Assembly (NCBI GenBank): GCA_029339505.1
Contig: JAQISU010000096.1
Coordinates: 6,345,001-6,409,000 of the forward strand
Reading direction: 5' to 3'
DNA length: 64,000 nt
Origin: Unio delphinus
Taxonomy: Eukaryota > Mollusca > Bivalvia > Unionida > Unionidae
The position numbers were made by a program, and so were the translations under genes. The notes below the pieces were generated by a model, which saw nothing but the letters and a program-made list of their open reading frames with translations, was not told the origin of the DNA and searched no databases. This document shows positions 38,918 through 50,624 of the stretch, one piece after another (within the stretch, counting starts at the first letter, position 1; the number at the start of each line of letters is the position of its first letter).

Positions 38918-39366
38918 GTGAGAGAATTGCATTCTGCATTAACCATTCATGTATATATCTGCAATATGCTGCTGCAATAATGTTTAATAAATGAACAGAC
39001 TTAAAGCTTCAAATGCAATCCAAAGGTTTTGTCAAGTATGGATTAGATTAAGCAATCTCCCCAACAATGGTAAAGGTGTCAGATGAGACCCATTTTGGGG
39101 AGAAGGCCTTCTTGCAAATGCCTATCTTATATAAACATTACCAAAAATATCCAGTGTTTTGAAACAATGAATCCATTGAATGACACTTTCTTTGCTGCAA
39201 CTGTGCAATCAAAGTTAGAAATGTTTTCCAGGCCTGGGGTTTTACGTATTTAAGTAAAAGCAAAGCAATAATATTGCCATGATAAAAAAAAACTATATTT
39301 TTTGTGAAGGGCCTCATGGAAGATAAGTTGTACTAAACCAATTGAGTTACCTTCTTTAATTAAAGA

Positions 39367-39367
<1 letters not shown>

Positions 39368-39407
<40 letters not shown>
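39368..39407. repeat. (ATT)n microsatellite, copy at the block 1/2 junction
   Basis: About 13 units, preceded by ttctttaattaaagac. This is the same position in the duplicated block as the longer run at 43,764. Confidence 0.95.
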
Positions 39408-40445
39408 GCTGGTGAGCCAACAAATGGGGTTTCTGTTTCTGGAATCATTAGGTTTCCTTGTTCTAAAATTTGACTTGATTACTTTGAGATTTATGAAATA
39501 CACAAATTAGACTTGGGTATTTTCAATATATCCTATTAAAAGCAGGACTTAAAGTTCCACCCCCACCCCCTTTAATTTCTTGCTTCTGCCAAAAGTATAA
39601 TAATTTCACTTTCATTATCAATTTCTCCATTAGTGAGAGACTATTATGACTGCTGCTGTGAAAGAATATAGTGGTTTTAACTTCTATTGTGTAATAATAA
39701 ACTTGAGAGAAAATTGCTATCATACAGTTTGCAATTGAATGATGGATTATTTTCTGAAATAAAAGGTTTACCTTATTTACCAAGATCTTTATTGATGTAC
39801 AAGACACAGCTTCCCATAAAACTTAGACTGATTAAAGATAAAATAATTTTATAATATACTTATTTGTTCAAATGAACTCTATTCCGTAAGTACCTTCGGC
39901 TGTTCTTTCTATCATTCTTTCTTTCACTCTTTTTTGTCAGTTCTGCTTGAGGTGTCTGTTATTCATGATAATTGATAACTAGTACATCACCTGAGTTGTA
40001 GCGGATTCTTCAACATAGATTTACATTAGGATCATCAATACATCTGTCAGTGATAATTGCCATAGACACTGGAGTTTCCAACCATTTGTTTATCTTTATA
40101 TGATCCTACAGTATAAATGTAATAGATTTAAGGATATTAAAGATAAATTGAAATAATGTCAAAACTTTACTGTCAATTATTTTTGTAAAACAGAGAACCT
40201 AATTTACATATTTTTGGAATAAAGATAATTAAGATATATGTATTTGTATGTAGATTTGTCTCTCCTTGTCTCTGTTAAGTTTATGTCTGTCTTTCTCTAT
40301 ATACATGCAACTGGACCAGATATATTCTCTTCATTTTAACAAAAGAATACTTGGTGGAAATACAGATATGTGCAACACATTTTATTTTAAATTAAAGGTA
40401 CTGTATCAGTATAAAGGGTAAATAATTATTTGTATCTCTATACAG

Positions 40446-40505
40446 GCACTACCAAAATGGGATCTTCTGCATCATTAAGATCTCAAGTGTCTGAGCCAAA
40501 GCATA
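40446..40505 (+). CDS. EFCAB7: EFCAB7 linker exon A2
   Basis: A 60-nt, phase 1-1 exon between tctatacag and gtaagg. It encodes TTKMGSSASLRSQVSEPKH. It differs from A1 and A3 mainly in the VSEPKH portion (the others have MAEPKH). The flanking introns align with those of A1 and A3. Confidence 0.82.
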
Positions 40506-40599
40506 GTAAGGAATCTATTTCAGAAATATAAATGTAAATTTGAAAAGGTTATAGGTACAATTTCATCTAAAAGGTTTCATTACAGCCCTGGATTTTATT

Positions 40600-40610
40600 T
40601 ATTTATCCAC

Positions 40611-40676
<66 letters not shown>
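40600..40676. repeat. (TTTA)n microsatellite
   Basis: Tetranucleotide run in the intron after exon A2. The paralogous places near 35,430 and 45,470 have only a few TTTA units, so it expanded after duplication. Confidence 0.93.
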
Positions 40677-40680
<4 letters not shown>

Positions 40681-41129
40681 TGTTGACATGTTAGGTTAAT
40701 TGATTAATGAATGACATTTTGATTAAAAGTTTTGATTGAATGATTATTTTGTAAAATATTTGATGGATTAATAAATATTACAGGCTGTAGGTGTAAATTA
40801 AAGATGATTGATTGATAGGTTGTTGAATTGATTAATTGCTTTTTATGAAAGAGAACTTTACATATATTTCTTCATTAAACGTTACAGACTTCTTCATGTA
40901 ATGGAATTTAAATTAAGTATTTTGTTATGTTTTAACTTATTATTAGTTGATACAGTTAATAAGAAACAGTTAAAATAATTTGAGTCATTAAATTCTATGA
41001 TTTTGATGTTTAAGCACTTGACATTATTCAGTCTCATACTGAAGGTTATGTTGATAATATATGTATAGGTTTTAAAGTGAGGTCCTTATTACTGAATAAA
41101 TATTATGCTAATATTACTGTTTTATACAG

Positions 41130-41192
41130 GTACTTCAAAAACTGGGTCTACAGTATCTCTTAGATCCCAAAATGCTGCTGATGAAACTCAGA
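41130..41192 (+). CDS. EFCAB7: EFCAB7 linker exon B2
   Basis: A 63-nt, phase 1-1 exon between gttttatacag and gtaaga. It encodes TSKTGSTVSLRSQNAADETQ. Like B3 it has the NAA reading where B1 has KAA, which suggests copies 2 and 3 share a more recent ancestor. Confidence 0.82.
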
Positions 41193-42279
41193 GTAAGAAA
41201 CTTAATTTTGAAAAATTCAGTGTGATTTGGACATTAGCAGTGTTCTGATATAGTACTATAAAGTTTGTATTTTCTTCTTCATCCAGCAGGATTTGAGACT
41301 GACAGAGTCAGGGTTATTGTTGTGATGATCCTGGCAACAGTGATCATTCAGTTTAACACTTTGTTCTGGTTTGTCAAAACCGTTCCTTGTGATTGCTTGG
41401 TGTGATGTCAAAGTGATCTAGGAATTGTGTACAAATATGTTGATTGATAGGACACAGTTAAATGTGGAACTAGGGTTATATTAATTTATGATAGGTAATA
41501 CATTTTCCAATCAGATATAATATAACTTACCTACACATTACTCTGGTTTATGATGATTATGGACCATTTAGTTCCCAGTTTCTGTTGTTTTGTCTTAAGC
41601 ACGTCTTCAGATGCGTAGAACCAGTCTAAAAATCCCATAGTACACTCATGCCATCTGGTGACAATCAGGAGTAATGGGTGAGTTCCATTCTCTACAGGAG
41701 AAGGTGTAGCCATTAGTTATGAATAAATTAGCTGTATGTGGTACACTTAGAACAGAAAAGAAAAACTTTTTGACAGATGGCAATGTTATTTCAGTAATAT
41801 ATCTTACTGACTGCCTATTTATCAAATTATAGGGACTAGATTTTATGAAAGTTTTAAGGTTTGTTAATTTAAATTGTGAAATTAAATCTTGTGGTCAGTA
41901 GAATCTGCAATGTGTACATATGTAAAGTTGCTTGATGCAAATAATATTAAATGAGATACTGAAGTAAATTGTGAACATTTGATTGGCAATGATATTATTT
42001 TAGGCATAGTTTATTTCATTATAAAAATGAGTTTCTTCAAGTCATGGGAAGGTTCTTTGAAAGATATTTTGTTTTTCTAACTGGAATTAATATCAGATTA
42101 TCTTATATACAACATTCAACATGAGCCTAATGAAGCTAATTGTTTTTGATAGAAGCTTCTATAAGCTATCATGTGCACTTTAAATGAAACAGATGCAGTG
42201 TAATTTCACGTATACTTCAAATGAGAGAAAAGAATGGTGTTTGAATGCAGTATAATTAAATTCATACTCTTTAAATGGT

Positions 42280-42520
42280 GACCCCAAGTGGCCAAGTGGT
42301 CTATAGCACTGTCCATTATGGATCACTGCCATCTCACTTCTGTTTGCGTAGGTTTGAGTCTTGGATTTGGCCAATGTGGGTATGTGAGAAAGCTTGCCAG
42401 TAGCTTCTCGTGGGCCGGTGGTTCTTAAGGGGGTAATCCGGGTTCTTCCTCCACCATTAATACTAGCCACCATGTATAGCCTATATTGTGCTGAAAAATG
42501 GCGTTAAACCATAAAAAACA
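42280..42520 (+). mobile_element. SINE family B in duplicated copy 2
   Basis: Head tggccaagtggtctatagca, body with cttgccagtagcttctcgtg, end gctgaaaaatggcgttaaac, then an A-rich tail. The repeated flank ctttaaatg on both sides (about 42,270 and 42,533) looks like its target duplication. Confidence 0.85.
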
Positions 42521-42647
42521 AACAAACATACGCTTTAAATGAGAGAAAATATTGGTGTTTGAATGCAGTGTAATTATACTAGCATGATCCTTGAAATGAG
42601 CCTAAATAATGTTGTTTGCATTAAGCCTGATTACACTCATGTCACAA

Positions 42648-42704
42648 GTAAAGAAGACTCTGTCAGAGTGTCTGTATCATTAAAGCCAGAGGAAGAGACT
42701 GAGA
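42648..42704 (+). pseudogene. exon C copy 2, splice sites lost
   Basis: The 57-nt frame is still open (KEDSVRVSVSLKPEEETE), but the aligned acceptor reads cacaa instead of cacag and the donor is gtttga. Using the AG two bases downstream shifts the frame and meets a stop within the segment. It is probably a dead exon. Confidence 0.65.
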
Positions 42705-42768
42705 GTTTGATCTGTTATGTGTGTTGCCTTTTTACTTGTTTTATGCTTCTGTGTTCTTGACTGTGCAG

Positions 42769-42827
42769 ATCTTTCCACATATGAGTCATATGGTCCACAG
42801 ATATTATTGAAAGCTGAATCTACCTTA
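42769..42827 (+). pseudogene. relic of exon D (copy 3)
   Basis: It is homologous to 38,841-38,917, with an internal 18-bp deletion. It shares the same four-base loss before the donor gtgaga, giving 59 nt (3n+2). Inclusion would shift the frame. Confidence 0.55.
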
Positions 42828-43057
42828 GTGAGAGAATTGCATTAACCATGTCGGTATATATATATATTTGCAATATGCTAATTCAATAATGAGTAATAAA
42901 TGAACAGATTGTAAACTTCAAATGCCACCCACAGTATTTGTCAAGTTTGGATTAGATAAAGCAATCACCCCCATAATGGTAAAGGTGTGAGATGAGACCA
43001 ATTTTGGGGAGAAGGCCTTCTCGCAAAATTTTATCTTACATAAACCTTACCCTAAAA

Positions 43058-43234
43058 CATGGGTCTCAAACAAGCAGTTTTTGATCCACATGCTGCCTGC
43101 CAAGCCATATCCTTTGGCCCACAGAATGATTGGCTTCACAAGGTGTCATGAGAGATAACAAAAGGTAGGCAGCCCTTGGTCCATCAAAAATGCCCTCATG
43201 CAGCCCGCAGGGTGGTTTGAGTTTGAGACCCCTG
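43058..43234. mobile_element. 177-bp hAT-type MITE
   Basis: Ends catgggtctcaaac and gtttgagacccctg are inverted repeats, flanked by the 8-bp direct repeat CCCTAAAA (43,050-43,057 and 43,235-43,242). An 8-bp duplication and these ends are typical of hAT elements. The sister block near 39,140 has the unfilled site. Non-coding. Confidence 0.93.
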
Positions 43235-43762
43235 CCCTAAAATATGCAGTGTGTTTTGAAATGACCCCTTCATGTTGAATATACACAGGTATGTGTATCA
43301 TGTGCAGGTATTGTTTCTGCAACATGCTTTTCTGGTTTGTGAATCTTGTGTAAGTACTGGTTCTGTGACTTTAGAAGTACTTCATAATGTCTCTGCATTT
43401 GTTACTCATAAGTTTTGTAATGACCCTCAATATTTTGTTTAGACTAGCTTGCCACTATGTTGTCTCTGTTTAGTGGTGTCAAGATCCTATCTTCACATGC
43501 CATGATCCATTTACTAGTGAACATTACATTTCCTGTTTATCTGCAATGTGCTATTTTCCTATTCCAAAACTCATCATAGTCATTTGCAACTGGGCAATCA
43601 AATCTAATAATTGTTTTCCAAACTAAGGGCAGGGGTCTTCAATATTTAAGTAAAAGCAAAAGCAATAATATTGCCATGATAAAAAAAACTATATTTTTGT
43701 GAAGGGCCTCAAGGAAGATAAGTTGTACTAAACCAGTTGAGTTACCCTTTTTTAATTAAAGA

Positions 43763-43763
<1 letters not shown>

Positions 43764-43817
<54 letters not shown>

Positions 43818-43818
43818 G
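43764..43818. repeat. (ATT)n microsatellite, copy at the block 2/3 junction
   Basis: Paralogue of 39,368-39,407 with more units. Confidence 0.95.
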
Positions 43819-45333
43819 ATTTAAATTTATTGAATTTAAATGTGAGAAAGCTGTCTAAATATAAATATGCCCATTTGACACAGATTTTAGGTGCACATAA
43901 ACTTTGTGCATGTAGAAACCTGTTTAACAATGGAATTTTAATGCCTGAAATGAGCAAAATATTTATTTAAATATGTAAATTCAGAGTTTTAAAAAAAACA
44001 TGTTCTAAATAAACTCCACTGAATTCACTACAAAATATAATCATTTCTGTTTTATTTTACATTGATTTTCTGCCATTAAATTTTTTGATATTTATTTATT
44101 GTGTGTATTATTTCAGAAATTTACCACTGATGGTTTAGTCTATTGTCCTTTTATCCTCCAACTAATGATTTCATTTCCAATCTTTTTTCATGCATTTCAT
44201 ATCCTTAGTATTGCAGTTACTTGACTGGATTTCATTTTGTTGGGCTTTTTTTAAAAATACCTTTATATTTCATACATTATACGTGATTATAAAGATGACC
44301 TTAAGAATTTGTTGAATGTACTTCCGATTCTCTTTTGTACAGGCAAAGTGTCTCAAACACTCTTCTTGGCAAGTTTTTATCATGCCATTTCAAGATCTTC
44401 AGGAAACGCTGCAAAATAATCTATGTTTAAAATATGCACAGACACTGATTTCAGAGAATGCTCACATGGGTGTTTGATATAATATTTTAAAACTTTTTTG
44501 CAAAGCTGGAACCATTTTCTTGACTAGTGCGAAACTATAATGCCTGCTGCTGTGAAAGCTAGTGGTTTTAATTTCTGTTGTGTATTAATAACATGGAGAA
44601 AATTGCTAAAATAAAGTTTGCATTGACGTGATGGATAATTTCAGATATTGACATCTCCTTGTTTACCTTATTTACCCAGATCTCATATTAATATATAAGA
44701 CAACGCATTATGAAAAAGTAATTTCAAAAACACTTATTTGTTAAAATGAATTCTTTTACTTCAGAACCTTTGACTATTCTTTCTTTCATTCATTCTTTCA
44801 TACTTTTATTACAGTTCTTCTTAGGTAGTCCATTATTCTTGATAATACATTATCAGTACATCACCTGAGTTGTGGCCAATACATAGTACTCAATGTAATA
44901 CACAGATTACACATTAGTACAAACAATTCAGCTATCACTTACAGTGATAGTCACCACAGAATTAGAGTTACCTACCATTTGTTTATCTTTATACGATCCT
45001 ACAGTATAAATGTAATACATATTTAAGGATATTAAAGATAAATTGAAATAATGACAAAACTTTACAGTCTATTGTTTTTTTAAAACATTCAGAGAACTAA
45101 ATTTACATGTTTTTGGAGTCAAAATAATTAAGATATATGTATTTGTATGTAGATATGTCTCTCCTTGTCTCTAATCAGGTTTATGATGTCTGTCTTTCTC
45201 TATATACATATAATTAGAGACATATACTCTCTTTATTTTAACAAAATAGCAGATATGTGCTATACATTTTAGTTTTAAATTAAAGATGCTGTATCAGTAT
45301 AAAGGGTAAATATTTATTTGTATTTCTATACAG

Positions 45334-45393
45334 GCACTACCAAAATGGGATCTTCTGCATCATTAAGATCTCAAATGGCAGAGCCAAAACATA
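45334..45393 (+). CDS. EFCAB7: EFCAB7 linker exon A3
   Basis: A 60-nt, phase 1-1 exon between tctatacag and gtaagg. It encodes TTKMGSSASLRSQMAEPKH. It combines the SSASL reading of A2 with the MAEPKH end of A1. Confidence 0.82.
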
Positions 45394-45943
45394 GTAAGGA
45401 ATCGTTTTCAGAAATATAAATGTACAATTTCATTCAATAGGTTTCTTGAAAGTCCTGGATTTTATTTTCTTATTCACTTATTGATTTGTTTATTTTACTG
45501 ATGACATGATAGGTTAATTGGTTAATGAATGACTTTTGATTAAAAGTTTTGATTCATTGATTATTTTATAGAATATTTAATGGATTAATAAATATTACAG
45601 GATGTAGGTGTAAAAGATGATTGATTGATATGTTAAATTGATTGAATGCACTTATTGAAAGAGAAATTTACATATATTTCTAAATTAAACATTGCAGACT
45701 TTTTCATGGAATGGAATTTAAAAGTATTCTGTTATGTTATTATTAGTAAATACATTTAATTAGAAGAAAAAAACAGTTAAAATAACTTGAGTCATTATAT
45801 TCCATGATTTTGATGTTTAAGTACATGTACTTGACATACTTCAGTCTCATGTTAAAGGGTATTTTTATAATACTTGTATTGATTCTAAAGTGAGGCCCTT
45901 TTTACTGAAGAAAAGTGATTCTAATGTTAATATCTTTGTACAG

Positions 45944-46006
45944 GTCCATCAAAAACTGGGTCTACAGTATCTCTTAGATCCCAAAATGCTGCTGCTGAAA
46001 CTCATA
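45944..46006 (+). CDS. EFCAB7: EFCAB7 linker exon B3
   Basis: A 63-nt, phase 1-1 exon between ctttgtacag and gtaaga. It encodes PSKTGSTVSLRSQNAAAETH. The intron start (gtaagaaacttaattttgaa) is shared with B1 and B2. Confidence 0.82.
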
Positions 46007-46687
46007 GTAAGAAACTTAATTTTGAAAAATTCAGTGTGATTTAGACATTAGCAGTGTTCTGATATAGTACTATAAAGTTTGTATTTTCTTCTTCATCCAG
46101 TAAGATTTGAGACTAACAGCAGAGTCACTGTCAGTGTTATTGTTGAAGATCTTCACAAGATTTACCATTCAGTTTTACACTTTGTTCTGGTTTGTCAAAA
46201 CTGTTCTAAGTGACTACATGGTGTGATGTGATTTTTAGTTAATAAATATGCAAATTTGATTGTGGAAGAAAAGCTATATTTATTTATGATAGGTAAATAC
46301 ATTTTCCAATCAGATGGAATATAAATGTATATTCAATCTTCATCATTAAACATTGTGAATGTCTAGAGAAATCAAAAGTTACAGTCAATTGAACTTGCAA
46401 GTTGTACAATTAAGTAAAGTGAATTCAATGCCAATGGGATAATTTTAGGCATGGTATATATCATTATGAAAGGAGTTCCTTCTAGTTATGGAAGGTGGGC
46501 TGGAAGATGATAACAAGTTTTAATGTTTATCTATCTAGAATAAATGTGAACATATTTCATTTTAAGTGAGCCTGCTTGAAGTAATTGTTTTGATAGACAT
46601 GAGCTTCTTCAAGTTATAGTTTGAATTGAGACTATTTGAGACTAAATAATGGTGTTTGAACAGAGTCTACATACACTTTTGTCACAG

Positions 46688-46744
46688 ATAAAGAGGACTC
46701 AGTCAAAGAGTCAGTGGCTGAAAAATCAGATGAAGAGGCAGAGA
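46688..46744 (+). CDS. EFCAB7: EFCAB7 linker exon C3
   Basis: A 57-nt, phase 1-1 exon between ttttgtcacag and the consensus donor gtaagt. It encodes KEDSVKESVAEKSDEEAE, an acidic linker. Of the three C copies it is the only one with both splice sites in good order. Confidence 0.8.
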
Positions 46745-48119
46745 GTAAGTGTTTTTGAAGTGTGTTGCCTTTTCCCTTCTGGGCTTCTTTGCATTTGCCT
46801 TGCAGCTCCATCTGCATATACTGCTGTGAAAGTCAAATTTCCGATTGCTTCCTGCTTGCACTAATGGCCATTTTCTGATGCATGTAGTAGCATTACAGAT
46901 GTATTATAGGTCTAAATGATTTAAATCCATAGTTCTATACCTCATGTCTCTCTGTTAGCTTTTGGTTGCATCATTATTGCTTGGGGGCAAATTGAATTTC
47001 TTCATTTCTCACCCAGCATAATGATCATGCCATCCTCTGAATGAAATCTGATATTTGCTTTATTGTTTAAATATACATTGCTTCATTTTAGACTATTGCA
47101 TTGTTCACTGCTAGAGGAAAAGCAAATGCATTGCCATTCAGGTCAAGCCAGGTTTTATGGGATGCCTCTTGACCCATCTGAATAATGAATTGGTGGCATA
47201 CCTGCTGAAATATATAAGCAGTTTTGAATTAGACATCACTTAATTCTTTTAATTTTGACTATGTTACAAGATGGAAGAATCAATTTTCTTATTCTAGACG
47301 TGAGATTTTTGTAAAAATGGTTTATGCAGTGTGTTCTTGAATTGGTGGACAAGATTCTACACCTGATAGCGCCAGAGATTAAGCCAAAGGCATTTGAGCT
47401 GAGAAGAAGTGTTTGATCAGTGGGCCCTTTGTAATCCTTTCTATTATTTTTTAAATTTATTTATCATATCCAATTAAAGAAAGGTATCATTTAAAGAAAC
47501 ATACTAGCAAAAGCATTGTCAACTCCAGGGTCAATTAGGCCATGAGCCAGGACAGACAATGTGCTCTTGAAAAGGTCCTTACTTTGTTCCTGATTTCTCT
47601 GATATGTACACATGATTTTCAGAATTATTGTGAAAGTGGCAATTTGTTCATAAGGCCGTACAATACAGCAAAACTGAAATATAAAATTAAAATTGTAGGT
47701 GTGTGTGTGCAGAACTTGTTCATTTACAGATAACAAAAATTTGCTGTTGGATGTAGTAACAAAACACATCCTTAGCGTACAGATTGTGTTAATTGTTTCT
47801 AGTGAAACAACATTACCCAATGCAGATATCTTCATATTTGTTTAGACTGCAACAAAGATTATCTCACAGTTTTTTTCATGACCAAACACTGAATCTTGTA
47901 AATCTGGTATTCATGTAGGAGTTTATACTGCCTTCTTTATTTCCGATATAGCATTAGCTGTTCATTGAGTCACAGTTACTCATGACCTGCAAACCAAGAA
48001 GACCTTTGCACTTATCTGGTCCTAAATTCTGCAGATTTCATAGTTAGGGTAAATGAAAATGCATTTTGTAATATAGCCAATAATTATAAGTATGCATCAA
48101 CATGGTTGTAACTATAACG
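46745..48119. other. intron after C3, nothing firm
   Basis: A possible fourth relic of exon D follows ccttgcag at 46,806 (ctccatctgcatatactgct), but no donor is apparent. Nothing else is recognised. Confidence 0.35.
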
Positions 48120-48850
48120 GCATCATTACAGAATGCATGCTGGCATGAAGGTCTGCCCAACTTGTTCAAATAATGCTGATCCGCAAAGCATCTTCTCAGA
48201 AGCTGATTTGAATAATTTTCATCAAATATGGTGGCCATTGTTAAAAATACACACTCCTGTAAACAACTTCATCTCAAAGCTGCCTAACAGAATCAGAGCA
48301 GACTTGACAAAAAGCATCTTGGCAAAAATAGTTTTCTTGATTTGTGCAAGTGATGTCAATCAACAATCGAATATAGCCGCCTTTACTACCAATAGAAAGT
48401 CCTTCAGATGGTTTATGAAATAATGCTGAAAAGAAATTATATTTTTTCAGAATGCATGTCTGCAAAAAAGGCTTTCAGATTGGTATAAATGATTCTAGTA
48501 ATTAATATATTGTCATTTTTTTTATAAACAAAAAAAGCTTTGAAACAACTTTTTTCTCAAAAACTTCTTAATAGAAATTGCTCTTTTTTGAAATCATCAT
48601 TGCATGATAGGCTTTCAGCTTATATAAATGTTGCTGATCTTCCATGAAACATGACTGCAATTGATAAAATATAAAAAGAAATTAAAACTATTTCTACACC
48701 AAATCTGCTAAACATAATTTGACCCAATTTGACAGAAATCGTTTCGAAATGATGGGCTTTTAAATGTATCCATGTGATGCTAATCCACAATCAAGTATAG
48801 CTGCTATTTTTAAAAATAGAAAAATCTGTAAGTCCTTTTTAATAGCTTCA
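48120..48850. repeat. dispersed repeat R1
   Basis: Repeated phrases (aatgctgatccgcaa, ggcattgttaaaaat, cctaacagaat, tgacagaaatcgtt) as at 31.8 and 56.3 kb. Confidence 0.55.
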
Positions 48851-49119
48851 TGTTCATTTACTATATTATGATGAACTGATTGTAAATATTTTGTATCATG
48901 GCAAGATTTAGTATCAGTGCCTCACATTTACAGTTGATTTTTAGAATGAAATACCTGAATGCTAAGCAGAGGTAACTGTACTAGTTGAAAATCAAAAGAA
49001 TTTATGCAGTGAGTCTGCATCCATTCCATTTTCCATTATCCAGTATTCATAGTGATCACTACTTCTAAACTACAGGGAAGAAAGTCATAAAATGTTTTTA
49101 ACCCAGGTGTAATGTGAGC

Positions 49120-50260
49120 GCTGGTTATCAAAGTGTTATTAGTACAATATTGCACAAGGCCTGGTCAGAGGTATTGCGCAACTTGGAAAAAACAACACTT
49201 GAAGACCGCCTCCCACTAATTATTGTTATCTAGAAGATGATCTCTACGGTATAATTTGCCCGGTCAATGGATATAGTAATCTGAGATGGTACTTTGAACA
49301 AGACAACACACGAGCCCCTGTAAAGATAAAATATGAATTTAATTAAAAATACAATTAAGAAAAGAATGACTCTGTGAATTACAATTTCTTTCTTTCTGAA
49401 TACACTTAGTTCAGAAATACATAAACTGAAGCTTTAAAATAATGGATACATTCATAAAAATCCCAAACACTAATAAAAATAAATGAAGTTAGCCGTTAAT
49501 ACTGAGAGTAAATTTCATCATGGAATCGAATGTTCATTTAACATTGGACTGTTGGGTGATTCAAAATGACCTTGTTCGACGACTGGTTCTCTTTTTTTCT
49601 CTTCTGCGTACCTCTTGACTTGCTTGCCCTTTGGTTGTAAGCGGGATTACACAACTCTGTCTTCCAACTTGTTTTTCCGTCTCTGAATTTCGTCTTCCGC
49701 GCTATTTCTTATTCGATCTTCAAACAAACTATATTCCTTGTGTTTTTGGCGTCTTACAATCGTTCCACATTCAGTTTCCTGGAACCACAATTTTATACCA
49801 CAATTTTACGAATGTCTGTCTTTCAAAGCATGCTCGGAGTCCTGGTAATTACTTCTACCTTTGGTTTTCTCTCTTGCAGAGAAATTTTCAGACTAATTCA
49901 AACTCGTTGACTCAGAGAATATATTCCCCAATTCTAGGTTTCGACCAAACCCTCTTTCCTATACATTTGACCAATCGGCATAAATGCTATCCTTGCGGAC
50001 CTTTTGAAAACCGTCTATCAAGATGCCAAAAATGCCACTTAGGATTGAAATGTCACCTTATCATTTGTTTCCAATCACTCTGACAGCTCTACGTGCGGAA
50101 TCACATAATTTTAAGCGTGTCAAACACTCAGTCCGCTTTCATTCTAAGTATTGTAACAGTCTGACCGAGGTAAACTAACATTCTTTCCGTTCAAACTCTA
50201 CTCAAAGACAGTTGATTGTCAGCTAGCCTATGAATTAATTACTGGATTTCACTGACGAAA
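49120..50260. repeat. unclassified repeat-like block with CT-rich core
   Basis: About 49,560-50,160 is richer in C and T than its surroundings. It follows an A-rich part (taaagataaaatatgaattt) reminiscent of the LTR copies at 6.4 and 54 kb. A 150-codon open frame on the plus strand (49,631-50,083) has no recognisable domain and is probably chance. It may be another LTR, but no TG...CA ends with a target duplication were found. Confidence 0.3.
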
Positions 50261-50349
50261 AATTTGGCACTTGACACCAGGTTTATCCTGAAATTACTGT
50301 TAGATTAGTCTTAATGACAATGGTGCCTTCAGACATCCATTAAGGCAAC

Positions 50350-50612
50350 TATAGTGGCTGGGTTCGATCCCCAGCTGAGTCATACCAAAGACTTACAAAA
50401 ATGGTACTAACAGCTGCCTTGCTTAGCGCTCAGCATCAAGAAGTTAGTGTTAGGACTGGTTGGCCTGGTGTCAGGATAATGTGACTGGGTGGGACATCAT
50501 GCTACATGTCTGCAGCATGATGCCCCAGTGCTAGACATCACTATAAAACTGCCTCACTGCAGACATCGTAGCAATATGACTGAAAATTTTTTAAAGCTAC
50601 GTTAAAAATCCT
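50350..50612 (+). mobile_element. SINE family A lacking box A
   Basis: actatagtggct passes straight to gggttcgatccccagc (box B), so the part carrying box A has been deleted. The body (ggtgtcaggataatgtgact) and the end ttttaaagct are normal. Confidence 0.88.
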
Positions 50613-50624
50613 AATCAGGCACAC

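Larger units (their letters stand above)
33122..46810 (+). repeat. intragenic tandem triplication carrying exons D-A-B-C
   Basis: Exons and introns recur in the order D, A, B, C three times. A starts at 35,327, 40,446 and 45,334 (spacing 5.1 and 4.9 kb), B at 35,881, 41,130 and 45,944, and C at 38,721, 42,648 and 46,688. Long intron stretches also align, for example 34,520-35,326 with 39,650-40,445 and 44,540-45,333, and 38,340-38,520 with 41,960-42,170. An ATT microsatellite sits at the same point in two copies (39,368 and 43,764). This is unequal exchange or segmental duplication inside the gene. Confidence 0.9.

Noticed and set aside
46806..46831. Fourth D-like exon after ccttgcag
   Set aside because: No usable donor (gtcaaa) and weak similarity.
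49631..50083. 150-codon open frame on the plus strand
   Set aside because: No domain, no splice partners, odd composition, and it lies in a repeat-like block.
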